In this document: piece by piece, positions 1-13,312 of the stretch
Layout: each line of letters opens with the position of its first letter
Position numbering within the stretch: position 1 is the stretch's first letter
Assembly: GCA_951217055.1 (NCBI GenBank)
Contig: OX578279.1
Location: 42,557,610-42,621,609, forward strand
Source of the DNA: Gerris lacustris
Taxonomy: Eukaryota; Arthropoda; Insecta; Hemiptera; Gerridae
DNA length: 64,000 bases
Direction of reading: 5' to 3'
The notes under the pieces: generated by a model
What the model was told of the DNA's origin: nothing
Seen by the model: only the letters and a program-made list of their open reading frames with translations
The model's database searches: none
Program-made: the position numbers and the translations under genes

Positions 1-1175
1 GAATGTGTCAGGTATTAACTGAAATATTATCCTGATAGCCATAATGAAAACATGGCCGATATAATAACACAATTCTATGCAAGATGCTCATGCACCGCAT
101 CACTAGTTATGTAGGTTTGGCTTGGTACCAATTTGTTCAGTTGCATAACTCACCTGGGAGGTTTCATCTCTCCCTTGGTCTACCTCTATGGTGCATTCAT
201 TTGAAAATAATGTTTATAAATAATCTTGATGCACTCTTTCGCAGAGCTCTTGCTTGTCTCGCATTAATAACTATTATCTTCCGCTTTCGTCTCATCTTAG
301 CATCTACGTCGATGTACTCGTAAATATTTTTGTCCTGAACGATCAAATATATCAGACCCCATTGAACAATTTCATTTTTATTTATATTTGACTGCAGGTT
401 GAACAATTTCAGAAATAATAGAAATTCTTATTTTATTAACGTGTTTATAGTTATTTTATTTAGTATTATTAGAATTTTTTTCTTTAATTCCTTACAACGT
501 GAACACACGCAAATATTATTTATTAAGATTGGGGATAAAAATAGTCTGCCAATTAGTGTGGCACATATATTCCTCGTGTTATTAAAACGTACTTAAAAAA
601 AAAAATTATATTAATATAAATTATATTAACTTTTACAAACCGTTATTTTCTACTTTATTAGATTTTATTTCACCTTTTATTTTAAATTTGTCATAATTGT
701 TTTGATTTTTTACAAGAATTAACGTATCCTAACAAAAACACTTATATAATAAAATAAGCTAAGTCTCGCGTAAAAAGTTGTGAGATCATAGGTGTAGCTA
801 AGTTTCCCTCGTCCAAGTAAGTTCTACTTGGTCTGATTTATCCAGTACAAGTAAATGATGTGACTACCCCCCCCCCCCCCCCCGTCCCTCAGAAACGCAA
901 ACATTTTCTTTTCCATATTAAACTGCATGTTTCAATTTAAAAATGCATGTTTTAATAAAAATTTTTTGACTTGGCAATTACGCAGTACAAAAAGACTAAA
1001 ATTAGATGCAATGTCTTATAAAATTTTGCATCCTCGTGCTGCGACATTAAATTAAAAATTAAATTTTATTATTTGATTTTTTGTAGTTTAATAAGTTCTG
1101 AAGTGCAACTTTTTTTTTTTTTACATATTTTACTTTAAAAAAAACTAATTTAATAAATATATAAAATAATGTAGG
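1..1175. other. AT-rich noncoding DNA, no gene seen
   Basis: No reading frame here has a recognisable domain; the longest open frames (about 65-79 codons) are AT-driven and overlap on both strands. The only distinct feature is a run of 17 cytosines at 867-883. No repeat shared with the rest of the window was noticed. Confidence 0.6.
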
Positions 1176-1240
1176 GTGCATGAACTTTTATGGCCGAAGA
1201 AATCCTTTTAGTATCTTGCTGGCAATTACTTGACGGGATT
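1176..1240 (+). repeat. Solo terminal fragment of family E repeat
   Basis: About 65 bp including 'atggccgaagaaa', 'ccttttagta' and 'acttgacgggattttt' is repeated at 63873-63936 near the other end of the window, with a few substitutions. At the distal site it closes a larger family E-like repeat, so this copy is probably a detached terminus of that family. Confidence 0.6.
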
Positions 1241-4200
1241 TTTAAAAATAATAATTTAGACCTGAACTAGTTAGACAAACTTGTTAATTAATAACTAGAG
1301 AAAGATAATTTAGGTAAATAATCTATTATTTCATATCTATTAAACTGTAATATGCCCAAAATATTAACGATTTGTATCTGATTAGGTTCACTCTCAGTGC
1401 AGTGAAAGAAAAATGTTATAAGTATGTGATTTGAATTTTTTAAATCGTGAAAAAAATGAAGTTATATGGAATTATGTCTGTCAATCTTAAAGGGTTATTT
1501 TTTTAAATCTATATTTATACATCTATTAGTAGTAACACATTATACATCTCTTTCTAAAATTTCTTGATGACTTCGAAGTATTTATTTATTTTTTGCCAGT
1601 TTATCTGGTTCTTAGTTGTTCATCTGTGGTAAACTAAACAATTTTATAAGCTTCTGTTCAGAATACAAAAGGGTCTGGGTTCTGTTTATTTACGGATTCT
1701 TGGCGCAGTATAGTCTTGTTGATTCCGGGTTTTTTCGTTGTGAATTTGGGAATGACTCTTTATGTTGTTTTCTGACTCTTCCAGAAGATCGGGGTGAGAT
1801 GTTTTCTGCCGTCCAGACTCAGGTAATGACCCCTTAGGAACTCGAAATGGGAAAGCAGAAGCTATTTTTGTGGGCAGTCTGCCGGACCCTGGACCATGGG
1901 CATACCTGTCCCTCTGTCTGATGTCATCTCTTGGCCGAGTCTTTACATCTCTCCATTAGGCTCCATATTAAATGCCTAATCTGATGTAACGGGAAAAACT
2001 ACTAAAAATAGAGTTTTAAAAAACACGACTGCTAATTTCTCTCCATAGTAGAAGTGCCTGCCCAATGCTCAACATCATTATACATATTATTTTATAACTC
2101 TGAAAGGATTTAAAACTATAGCTCTGCACCTCAAAATAAGCATATCTATCACAATGAAGTTACTGTCTATATCTATCTAGAGACAGTGCTATTGACATAG
2201 TAATATATGCAGGCTCAGTGGAGTTATCAAAGTATCCTGAAAGTCGATTTTACTGTTATGATAGACCAACTTGCTGTCTGGTCGTTTTGTCTGTTTGCGA
2301 ATATTACTGTATTCTGGACATTGATAGTTCATAGTGAACTATTGGCAGTTTAACATTTACCAAATTAATTACATACCGTATACTATACCATTGTTAGAAT
2401 AATTAATTAACGGACGTGTATTAACTTTGACAGGATTATCTATGTTAATTATTGTGTAATAAGGTTTAATTTTTAAGCAAATTAGATTTATTACATATAC
2501 CGATGAACCTTACTCTCTTTATTGAGAAGCACCTGATTAGAGACAGAAAAGTATTGCAACTCAAATTATTTATGACTCTAATTAGATTTGAAGAATTCGA
2601 ATGATTCAATCTTTTTTGGGAACCATCAGCATAAAAAAAGGTGTACTGATTTTTTCATTTTCTTCCTTCCTATACAAAACTGACATTGCCAATCTTAAAT
2701 TACATTGATAGATTTTTCTTTAGAATTTGTTTTACAGTTTAATTTATTTGGTTAAGTAAGTTTTATTCTACAGTATAGAAAAAAAACATTAAATGCTGAT
2801 GATATGTACGTAAGCAACTTCTACTTTGTCTGATATTTTTACGACTTGTTAAAATAAGAATAAGGCTTGTCCTACTCTGTTGTAAAGCCATTCAGATTAA
2901 CGATCCTTAATCGCCTAATAGTAGGTTCTTTGTGCTGTGGGATCTCATTTCGTGCCTCAATCCTTTCCCATGCCGCATTTCCATTAACGGATAAATGGAG
3001 CTCATCCTCCGGCATGATTCGGCCTCTTATTATGCGATTTAAGACACGCGTATCCTTTTATAGACAGCTTGAGTAGATTCACGGTGAAAACTCGGTTTTG
3101 TTTAATGGATTTAGTCTTGCCAAATTCGGCGTACCGTTTAAAGCCCTTTCACCGCAGGTTTATTGAAGACAGACCTATATAGATCTAGTCTTGCATGCTA
3201 CGTTCCGCCGGATCTTGTGATCTATGTACCAAATCTTTATCTTGTTCAGAACATTATACTTTATTTCTAAACAATAAATCCACTTTCTTCATTTTTTACT
3301 TATAAAATATATAGTAGAAGAGGAGTAAACACAGACTGATTGTTACATCAAATAGCTTCCTCTTCGTTTATGTATTCATTTTCCTTATGAGGAGAATAAA
3401 TTTGTTACTTTGAGCCTCTCATACTATTAGGTGAATTTAAATTTCTTTGATTAAGGTTTGATCAATATCTTCGTTTAAGTCTGTCCTCACAGTGCACCCA
3501 AAACAATGTTTACAATTTACTGATACATATATTTGTCATACATGATTTCTTATGGACATACTATTTACTTCTTTTCTTTCTTTATTTGCCTTACCGTGAA
3601 TATCTATCGATATGGCACAGATTAGTTGTTACCTTCCTAGGAATCAACTATTCCTTCTGATTATTCATGGTGTTTTGGCATTTTTTCCTGATTACTTTCT
3701 TTTATGTGTACCCTCCATGTTTTAAAATGACATTATAAGTTAAAGAAGGCGATTGAAGTTTTTGGTAACTCTAAGTAGCTAGGTGCAAAAAACAAAACAA
3801 GAAAACGTTTCATATTTCAAAAAAGAAGAAAAATATGTTATTAATATTTCCTCTCGATCTTACAGAATGAAATCTATAGAGAAATGAACAATTGAAATGA
3901 AACAATTGAATGAACAATTGAATTACAGAATGAAATCTATTGAGTCAAAGCAAAACTATATAACCGAAATTCTCTGTTTGAGGTCAGGCTTGTTAATTTG
4001 AATACAGCGTGGTTAAGTCGAATTAGATTATTTTGTATTTATATTATAGGGATTTTTTTCTCTTAATGAAGTGGGCTTCTTTATTTTTCTAACATGACTG
4101 TCTTCTTTTCCCTGAAAGCGTTGAGTTGTGTGTTAAGCTTCTAATCCTACTTTATTTCCCTTCTCCCTCTTACTCTGAAAGTTTGATCCTCAATGTTCAG

Positions 4201-4555
4201 CGCCAGTATTTCGCTACCAGTGCCAACTTACTTAACGCCTCAATGTAATAGCCACCTAGAACGCAAAAACACCGTCAACTGCTTGGACATATTCCAAGAG
4301 ACAACATCTAATTGATCTTAACGGTTTATAACCTTTTTTTCTTCATGCTCTACGGCAAAAAGTATAATTTGAGCCATGACTACAAAATCTTTACTCGCCT
4401 AAAATTTAAATGCCATTACACCCACCACCACTAATTCATTTTTGTTTTATTTTATTAATACTTCTAATCTACATATATTTAAGTCAACGTATGTGTGTAT
4501 GTTCTTTATATACACGATTAGTTATAAATTAGTTATATAAATCTACAGTTTTAGT
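1241..4555. other. AT-rich noncoding DNA with two GC-balanced patches
   Basis: No supported gene or shared repeat. Two patches, about 1790-1990 and 2867-3240, are visibly richer in G and C and less repetitive than their surroundings. The second contains a 69-codon frame (2867-3076, +) without a recognised domain. These patches could be single-copy host sequence, such as an exon or regulatory DNA, but nothing here proves that. A short local duplication of an 'acaattgaa'-type motif occurs at about 3885-3935. Confidence 0.5.
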
Positions 4556-4559
4556 CCGA

Positions 4560-4773
4560 TCTTGATGAAAATTTGAAGACGACCTTCAAAGCAAGGGGAA
4601 ATCACTGGCTACATGAATTTTCGATATTTAAATTTTGGTATACATGGGTAAGGGGTACAAGTAATGAATACGGGGTCAAAGTAATGAATACCCTTCATGA
4701 TGCATATCGTAGTAGCAGTAATTGTTGTTATGTACAGTTTTGTCATATTTTCACTTAGGAGGGGGTAAATTAT
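4560..4773 (-). repeat. Family C repeat, inner part (interrupted copy)
   Basis: This stretch is the reverse complement of a unit repeated at 56384-57095, with shared blocks such as 'tcattactttgac', 'tgtaccccgtacccc', 'atatgcatcatgaagggta' and 'tgtacataacaa'. It continues on the far side of the element at 4774-6023, so one old family C copy was split by that insertion. No coding capacity is evident. Confidence 0.7.
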
Positions 4774-6023
4774 ACTAGACGTTAGGGAGCACAAAAAAAA
4801 GTCGCCGAAGACAGTCACTCGGAAGTACTCGGGAATCATCGGGTACGCTCCACAGCCTACCTCAACCCCCTTACGCTTACTCCTCTAGAACGTTAAAGAC
4901 GTACTCTTTCTTAACTCTTCCCTTTACTTATATTATTAATACATTTTCATACTGCCAATTATTAATATAATATTTATTAATATGATAAATAATAAACTGA
5001 ATATTTTACATATTTAGCATATTATTTTTTATTGAAATATTTAATTTAAAAAAATAGTTATGTTGCAAAAATCAAACCAACCTTCTTAAATTAAAATAAT
5101 ACTCAGATTATGTTCTAGATTTTATAATATTCTACGTAAATATATTAACATAATAATTTTTTTAATTTAAATCGATTAGTAAGAAATGGTTGATATGACC
5201 ACCGGTGGATCATATTATAATATTTATTAAGAATATTAAAAGAAAAGGGTTTTTATTAATATCTAATAATAATGTTATATGTTATGTTTATATTTTAAAC
5301 TGCTGGGAATTCTTAGAATACGTGGTGTCACACCAAAGAAGAACTTCTCTCCTAATCAGTTCTACATTATACTTTCTTGTAAAAAAATAGTGTGTGTGTG
5401 TGTGTGTTTGTGTGTATGTATGTATTTATGTATGCATAAATTTATGTATTATAAAAATATATTTCTCAATTTGTAAAAACATGCGAAAAAATTTAAACGC
5501 GCATTTATCTATTTAAAAAGCTTTGTTTTTAATTAAATTACATTTAAATTTACATTCAGTTTTTCGTATTTCTGTTTTGGGATTAATTGCATTTTTTATT
5601 TTAGAATTATAATTACTAATCGTGTATAATTTGTGTACGTATTCCATTTCAATCACTCTTGGGTTTACGTGATAATAATATAAACTATAAATAATGTAAA
5701 AATAACGATGTCTATTTTATTTCTATTTTATATGTATGATTTATAATGTCCATGTTTAATTGTATTCTCATGCTGTATTAATATAAATATTTCTTTAGTG
5801 TTATTATATTTGATATATTTCTTAAGTTTAAGTGTTATTATGAATAGTCGTGTCATAATGGAATAGGCCTTGAAGAGAGATTATACAGGCTAAAGAGAAG
5901 ATAGGGTTGAATGCACTGCACAGTATAGACACTAGTGGTGGGCGAGGCTAGACCCGATCGTACTCGACTGCCTTTGCTTCGGCTTTCTTCGGCGACATTT
6001 TTTTGTGCTCCCTAACGTCTAGT
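4774..6023. mobile_element. 1.25-kb TIR element with 9-bp target duplication (MULE-like)
   Basis: The ends are inverted repeats of nearly 40 bp: the left starts 'actagacgttagggagcac' and runs through an A tract into 'gtcgccgaag', and the right end (about 5985-6023) is its reverse complement. The flanking bases 'gtaaattat' occur directly at 4765-4773 and 6024-6032. A 9-bp duplication with long TIRs is typical of Mutator-like elements; an 8-bp hAT-type duplication is the alternative reading. The interior is AT-rich, has a TG microsatellite at 5390-5427 and encodes no recognisable transposase, so it is non-autonomous. It interrupts a family C repeat. Confidence 0.8.
5390..5427. repeat. TG/TATG microsatellite
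   Basis: An alternating TG run passes into TGTATGTA repeats inside the TIR element at 4774-6023. Confidence 0.9.
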
Positions 6024-6217
6024 GTAAATTATGGGATATTTGCAAATTATCTTATCAAAGAGGGGGGGGGGGGGGGTATAGAAATAAGTGGGAGGGATAG
6101 AATCTAGATATTCTCGCATAGTAAAATAATAATTTAAATGTCTCTTGATGCTAGTTTATAAACTTCATATCAAATTAAAATAACACTCCGTAGAGAAGTA
6201 CGGATATCCAGCTAGTA
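6024..6217 (-). repeat. Family C repeat, terminal part (interrupted copy)
   Basis: Reverse complement of the family C start at 54961-55130: both contain an 'actagctg' terminus followed by a 'cgtacttc/cgtgcttc' segment, then 'gagaatatctagattctatc' and a C-rich run. Here the complementary run is 15 G at 6062-6076. It pairs with 4560-4773 as the other half of one copy. Confidence 0.7.
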
Positions 6218-7538
6218 GAATATATATTATACTATCATTGAATAAAGAACGAGTATATTATCGTACTTTAGTTAAATTCTTCTTCTCCGAATGTTCATAT
6301 TGACCTTCACAACTTACTATTTCGTTTTCACTCCGTTCAGAAAGGAAAATGTCATTTTTTTATCTTTAACTTGGGCTGTTAAATATTTCTTAGATTGTTG
6401 GTATCCACTTATTTATTTAGGTATCATTGTTACGTAGACTATTATGTTATTTATAGTATTAACTTTTTCATTTTCAAATATTTTATATAAAAATTATGTA
6501 TATAGATTTATTTTTAAATTCATGGAATTTGTTTCATTAGGTGAGGAATTCACAAGTTTGCTTGTAACGTTCCATAGTTCCCTTTGTAGCTGAAGCATGT
6601 AAATATGTCTTCATTCTTTAATGCATCTTTTTCTTATGTCACGGTTGCTGACTCTAATAATAGACTCAATGCTTATTTTATAACTTATATTTGTCTTTGT
6701 CTCTCTTACATTCAGCACTCTTTATCTTTTATAGATTATTACAGAATCATTTAACTTCCCTTTCATTGTCGGTACATTTTTTCTCTCCTCTGAGAAGATG
6801 GATATCTTTAAGATGAAAAAATCTCTATTGTGTGGTTTATCCTGTTTAGAAAATAGTTTGGAAAGTAAATAATATATGACTTAATAATTAGCATTACCAC
6901 ATTCTAGATGCTGACAAGAAAAGAATAATCATTATTAAATTGTCATTTTAAACTTAAAACTTTCTCTCCTTTGTATCATTGCAACTCCCAAGGCTTAGTT
7001 ATTTGGCAATCTTTTGAAAATGAGAAACCTAACGAGGATACAGAACTACACCAAATAAAGAAGTTTGTCACCGTCACTTACATTTCCTTTAAAACTTAAA
7101 ACCCTATCGGATTCTGATTTCTATAAATAATTATCCCTTGGTATATCTATTTTTATAACAATTCTGTTGCCAATTATATTGCCTAAATGTAATAGTAATA
7201 CTCCAAACGTTAAAAATGAAAGAAAAACCATGCCTAACTTCCCTTGGGTAAAAGTGTGAGAAATGGGACAATCACTCCTAATGATTTTCATAAATATATA
7301 TATTTTTTCTCATCGCCATCTTTCATTTTGGCAACAATAATTAAAAATGGCATTAGCTGTCTGTATGCCAATCTGGTTTCAATAAACTTTTGAGCGTCTG
7401 TAATTAGTGAAATCCTATTGCCTCCCCATGAGTTTTTTCTTGTGTGCACATTGTTTAATATTTATTTCGAATTTACGGTCTCAACAACTTTGGAACCCTC
7501 ATTCGAGGCATATTGTTTTATAAATTTAGGTATTACAT
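6218..7538. other. AT-rich noncoding DNA, nothing recognised
   Basis: No supported gene, tRNA-like box or shared repeat was seen. Confidence 0.5.
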
Positions 7539-8413
7539 TTTTAGGGTTTTGTAGATACTTCTCAAAACCCTTATGCCGAGGGTGATGTGTCCGTCTGTCC
7601 GTCGCTCTTTGCTTCATAGGGCCCGAACCGTTTAAGCGAAAGTGCTGAAATTTAAAACACTGGTGCAACTTTTTGACCCAACCACAGAAAAATTATATAG
7701 AAGTTCAAAATTTGATATGCGCATGCGCAATTTGAAAAAATGTGATAAACTCAAAATTTTTTATTTTTTTTAATTTTTGAGTGGGGTATCCAATGAAAGC
7801 TGCTGAAGAGTAGGACACAAATATATATATGTTTTTTTAAATGTTTGCATTCCTTATTGGTTAAAAAAATCAAAATATACCCAAAGAAAATTCCTCTCCC
7901 CCCCCCCCCCCCCCAACCACTATAGATCGGCTGGTGCTAAAATGTCGAAATAATTCATGCTAATACCTTATTGTGGCGCGATGAAAATTCCGGGAGTTCA
8001 TCCTAAATTTTCAAAATATGCCAATTTTGGGCGCGAAAAAGTGAAGTGCGCCCAAAATTTTATTTTTTGAAAATTTTGAGTTGGGTATCAAATGAAAGCT
8101 GCTGAAGAGTAGGACACAAATATATATATGCTTTTTTTAAATGTTGCATTTCTTATTGGTTAAATAAATCAAAATATACCCAAAAAACATTCCCCCCCCC
8201 CAACCACTATATAACGGCTGGTCCTAAAATTTCGAAATAATTCATGGTTATACCTTTTGGTGGGGCGAAGCAAATTTCCTGAAATATGTAATTTATCTTG
8301 TCTTTATTACTGATAAAAAACATTGTGACCCCCCGGGGGATCGAATTGAGTTCGAAGACAAAAAAATCATAATTACATAACGGGTATGCTTACTCATCTA
8401 CAAAACCCTAAAA
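7539..8413. mobile_element. Family E repeat with 16-bp terminal inverted repeats
   Basis: The stretch begins 'ttttagggttttgtag' (7539-7554) and ends with its exact reverse complement (8398-8413). Near the left end is the phrase 'gtccgtctgtccgtcg', shared in style with other repeats of the window. Inside, a block of roughly 200 bp (starting near 7780 and near 8080) is present twice in direct orientation; both carry 'aatgaaagctgctgaagagtaggac', split here as 'aatgaaagctgctgaa' plus 'gagtaggac', a C run (17 C at 7898-7914; 10 C near 8192) and 'ttcgaaataattcatg'. No open frame of note. A diverged relative is at 50568-51000. Confidence 0.7.
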
Positions 8414-11400
8414 AGTACTTGGACGCAAGTACTTCCCTGTGATTTTTAAAATTTAATTTAGGCATGTAAAGGTGTAAAGGTATTCCATCTTTCATAGGAA
8501 TTCCTAACCACAGCAACATTTTTTTACATTACAACTATTACTATAGCTAACTATGTGCGAGCTTAATGCTCTCTACCTCTAAACAATACACTGTGTTCGA
8601 TCAAAAGTATGGTAATGGTAGGTAAAGTGGTTGATCTGTATTATTTCTTTTAATGACCTGTCGGTTAGGATAACGTATTGTTAAAGATATCCTTTACTAA
8701 ATAAGTAAAGATATCCTTTACTAAATGAATAAACAATGGTAGGTATAGATAAGAAATTTACATTTCTGAGTCTGAGAAGAATAGGTTGCTAAATACTGGG
8801 TTAATCTACTATATTTTTTAGAATAGCTGTTAATCAACATAAATTAACTAGGGTCAGAGGCTGGCTATCATTATCTATTTGGGGACCTTGGAGTAGAGGG
8901 TTTTTAATCGCGTTTTAGGTTCCCCTATGTAAATTATATAGAATGATTTTCTCGTGAGTCATTTGGTTCTACTTTGTGGAGCCCTGGAAAACTATGCCTT
9001 GAGTAATTGAAAACATATTTCTATTATTAACGTTTATTTATTTTTATTTATGTTAATAATATGCTCTCTACCGTCCAACTATATTATCGTCCTCAGTAGT
9101 ATGCAGTCTATGATTCTCTTGCATAAATTATAAATAATAAAATGTGCGAATGAAAAATTAAAGGTCTTCAAATTTCTGTAAATAATATTTGTGGCTTTTA
9201 TTCCTCAGTTCTTCTGTGCTAGATATTTATCTTCAGCCATAATGCCCCATCCCTCAAAAAACACATTATAGTTTTTAGGTAAGTGGCATTTTAGCCAAAA
9301 ATAATTACTTTTTTGGTTTTAATGTTGAGTATTTTGTTTTTAGGTTGTTGGAATAAAAACTGTATCATTTAACGAATCTTCCTGGTGTTCATATAGGTTA
9401 ATTATGAATAAGAGTTCTTTAATCCTAGTGAAATAAGAAGTATTTTGGTTTTTGACAGCACTGAAATCAATATACATATATTTCTTTTATTTTTATCTTT
9501 CAAAATTATTATTAAATTGACTCTTAATGAATCTAAAGCCCAAATGTGCTTCGGCCAATTGTAATTTTGTACACATTGAATGAATCTTCCATTTTAACAA
9601 TCGTTTTTGTCCAGAAAATAATTTTAAGCCTATGATACAACGGCTGCAGTTATACAAGGTTTTAAGTAAAAGTTAAAGTCAAGTTTTAAGTTTTAGTTAA
9701 AGTACTAAAAAAATTACGTAATTAATTGGTGATTAAATACTGATTACGAATGATTTATTGCTTTATTGTGGAACAAAACTTATTAACTTTCAACAATTTC
9801 CAATTAACAAAACTTCATTAGTTCCTAAATTTGTAGTAATTGACAAAACGTTATAAATTAGTAATCATTTTCCTATTTAAGTAATTTCTTTTTCGCACCA
9901 TATTTGTAACAATCAAAACAATTTATACCTTAATGAACTGGATTAAATAAAGGAAAAGTTAGTAAATTTTCTTCATTTTTCACCTCGTCAAATCTTAAAT
10001 ATACAATAAAAATGGAAAAATTAATAATTGTTATAATCACAGAATTTAAATTTATGATGTAATACGTGTTAAATAATAATAAATAATTGTTTAAAAACTT
10101 ACTTGAACATGTTCAAATAAGATTTTGGCTGGCACCACAAAAAATGTTAATTAATGAAATAAGATAAATAAGTATATTGTTAGTATAAAATTTATGTATC
10201 ACTTTTATTAAATATCTTACATCAGATAATTTTGATTTATACATTTTTATTTTAAATATTTATGTAATGTGTTTACTAAATATAAATATAAAGAAACGTA
10301 GTTGGTTTTTTATTATACTCCTCAAGACCCAGAAAAGAAAACTAACTGATTTGATGATTGGCATGAAATAAGTCAAAGCCAATAAACTTAACAGTAAGAA
10401 TTTTATTTATTTTAGATGAAAAATGATACACTAACTTATTGATTATAGAAATACTTCTTATATTTACCAAGATTTGCCAAATAAAGATGTTGAACACAAG
10501 AATTTTATTATTACTGGCGTATTTAATACCGATTAAAAGTACAATACTTTCTTGTTTTGTAATTTGTTTCTTGTACTTAACATCTCCTTCTTACTGCTCC
10601 TCTCTGACTTAAACACTTCTTCATCTAATATTAAATTTCAATCCACTTCAGAGCGTTTTGTCAAAACCACACCCTTTTCGAATTTATAATTTAATAAAGG
10701 TTCCGACTACGTACTGCCAGCTAGGTTTCATTTTCTTCCCCTTCATTCCCTGCCATTTCCAAGATACCTGTAATTAATTTTATTTACTACGAGCATAATG
10801 AATTAATCAATTTACTAAACAGTAACATACATTTTATTCTTCTTCTAAAAATATTTACACTATATATATATATAAATGTAAAACTTTCATTTACATTTTT
10901 CTTGTAAGTAAATTAGTACTTACCCGTTTTGACCATTGAACTATTGACATTAAGTTTCTACAATTCGATCTCATCCGCGAAATATTGTCAGTTTTGAATA
11001 CAAATATACTTATCCCATAATATACTAGTAGTTCTGTGAACAGTAGACCTCGCGACGTCCAAAAATAAAAAATCCTTTATATACGTCGCTAGTAATGACT
11101 TCAAGGGTAATTCCTCCCAAATTCGGAATTGAGTCAAATTTAGGCTATAAAAATTTGACGACAAACAGAAAACAAACAAATTGATTAATAATTATTTAAT
11201 CGTTAAGAATTTGATTTGCTAATTAATTAGTAGTTAACAAATGAATTAACTAATGACTGATTATTGTATTGTAGCCAGTATTAAATAATTTGCAAAAGGT
11301 TCGGCTTTCTAAATAGTCGGGGAGGGGAGTTGGTTACATTTAGTTTACAAGATTAGGAGTAGGAGACAAACAAAACAAATAATCTTGACAATTATGAAGT

Positions 11401-11905
11401 ATACTTACATATTATATTCTCGTCGACGAAAGTCAAAATAGACTTGTAGGTAATGAACAGTAAGCATTTAAAAAAGAAAAATGGAGATGTGTATTGTAAT
11501 AGTACATTACGCGTCGAGTGCGGAAAGTAGCATTTGGCATGCGAGTGTGGAGTTTGCACCCGAGCGACAGCGAGGGTAGTAAAACCACACGAGCAATGCA
11601 AAATGCCGTTTTCGCACGAGTTGCGTACCGTACTTTATCTACGATTGTTAGATTTAAATAAATACAGAAAAAAATAAACTTGCTGTATGTAAGTTTGTAT
11701 CTCTTCTCTTGATAAAGATGGCATTAATCTTGAGTTGTATTTTTTGCCGAATTAATTATTTCTGGAGGAGTATTATTCTCTACATTTTCGTCAAAGCCAC
11801 TTGATTCATTCATTGTTCTTCACTAAATCTCGATTTAAACAGTTACTTTAGTAAAAGAATAGCAAATTAGTTTTGTTAAATGTAAACAAACTCGCTAATC
11901 GTGCG
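8414..11905. other. AT-rich noncoding DNA, nothing recognised
   Basis: No gene or shared interspersed repeat is supported. Small features only: a tandem duplication of 'aaagatatcctttactaaat' around 8683-8725 and a short TA run near 10863-10875. The region 11300-11640 is a little richer in G and C, but I recognise nothing in it. Confidence 0.5.
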
Positions 11906-11910
11906 TAAAG

Positions 11911-11966
11911 CTGAAGAATTCCTCTTCTTTACCGCGCTAGCGTGGTAAAGAAGAGGAATTCTTCAG
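11911..11966. repeat. Perfect 23-bp-arm hairpin
   Basis: Left arm 11911-11933 begins 'ctgaagaattcctcttc' and right arm 11944-11966 is its exact reverse complement. The 10-bp loop 'gcgctagcgt' is itself largely self-complementary. Both arms contain an EcoRI-type GAATTC. It could be a terminus or junction of a DNA element or a transcribed hairpin; nothing else in the window matches it. Confidence 0.85.
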
Positions 11967-12088
11967 AACTATGAGACGCGCATGCGCAATGAATACAAGT
12001 ACGTAAATAATCACTTTCTACGCATCTAAACAGAGATATAATGTTTATATTTCGTATCAATTGTAGATAAAATAATAAATAATGTGTT

Positions 12089-12143
12089 GCGCGCGCAGCC
12101 CGGAGAGGCCGGGTTCGATTCCCTGCTGGGAAGGTTATTTTTA
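12089..12143 (+). repeat. tRNA-like (B-box) fragment related to family A
   Basis: Contains 'gagaggccgggttcgattcc', which fits the polymerase III B-box core GGTTCGANNCC, followed by a 'gttattttta' segment. The same arrangement sits near the 3' end of the family A copies at 14836, 24802, 27270 and 48977. No D-arm or full cloverleaf is visible, so this is a repeat fragment and not a tRNA gene. Confidence 0.6.
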
Positions 12144-12197
12144 TGCTAGTTCTAAACATTTTTTAAACAATTAAACCATATAAATCGATTTTAATGT

Positions 12198-12650
12198 CTT
12201 AAAGGAACATCTATTCCAAATTTCAAGAAAAAATAGAAATATTTTTTTATTTTTTTTGAAAAAAGTCTATACTTATTTTAATTAATAAGAAAAAAATATA
12301 TACAAAAAAACAACTATACATATTTATTTTCCAGACTTGGAGGAATATTCATGCCAAATTTCAAGATAAACAAAAAATATTTATTTTTATTTTTAATTTT
12401 TTTTTTTTATAAAAAGTGTAAAAATGAAATTCATTAAATATAAAACTCATACGTTATTTTTTATGACTTCAAAGAACATCCATGCCAAATTTGAAGAAAA
12501 TCGAACAAAGCGTTTGGTCGTAAGCGCGTAACAAACATTTTCAAACGAAATGCAAAACGGTCCAGTACCTGGGCAAGACCGGGGAAGAAAAAGTTAAAAC
12601 ACAGACCTCGCTTCGCTCGGTTAATTAATTTTACTGGAAATTTCACTTAG
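12198..12650. repeat. Degenerate threefold repeat of a ~135-bp unit
   Basis: A short motif of the form 'gaacatccatgccaaattt' with 'aag' after it recurs at about 12198, 12336 and 12466, separated by AT-rich filler of 130-138 bp. The last unit runs into a GC-richer end with 'cctcgcttcgctcggttaa'. It resembles the internally iterated repeats found elsewhere in the window. No protein signal. Confidence 0.5.
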
Positions 12651-13077
12651 ATTCAACACCAATTATTGTTCTAATTGGTTACGAAACTAAATAAACTATA
12701 AATCGCGTTCATAAATAAACTAGGCTCTGTCTTTGAAAAAAGTGTATGGTAATAAATATGGAATATTAAGAAAATTGTTATAATGAATATCATAGTTAGA
12801 GATAAGTGGATTTAAAAACATTTTCTGACTTACAAATACACACCACAAAATGATGATAAGAACAAAATTATTTTTTTTCATTTGAGCGTTGGAGCACTAG
12901 GATACAAATTTGTGTCGTATGCACTGCATTAAATTTTAGCCTCTTTGGGTACTATGGGTAGAGGTGTGAAATTTTTATTTCTGGTTCAGTTTAACATGAA
13001 CTTTAAATTAATATGAATTTTATACATCTAAGTATCTGTTGGTTTTACTAAAGAAAAATAATAAAATAAAATATGTT
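12651..13077. other. AT-rich noncoding DNA
   Basis: Nothing recognised. Confidence 0.5.
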
Positions 13078-13312
13078 TGTTTCGTCGACTAGATGAAGGT
13101 AAAATATTTTCCCGTCCTAAAATTCCAATTTTATATTTTAAGCTCACGTTTACGTGAGCGATGCGCGTGAACGCTTTGATTGATAACACTGTCCAACGAA
13201 CCTAGTAGGAGCTTTAGTAATAGGATAAATATGTAAAAGGAAGTCTGCCAAGTTTCAACTGAATCGGTACATTTCTACTTAAGTTATCGTCACATGCGTA
13301 AACGTCGCCGAA
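13078..13312 (-). repeat. Family B repeat, internal fragment
   Basis: Shares with the larger family B copies the blocks 'cccgtcctaaaattccaatt', 'gcgcgtgaacgct', 'gtccaacgaacct' and 'aagttatcgtca', in the same order as at 23190-23370. The terminal 'ggaacgaagttcc' is absent, so this is an internal fragment. Confidence 0.75.
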
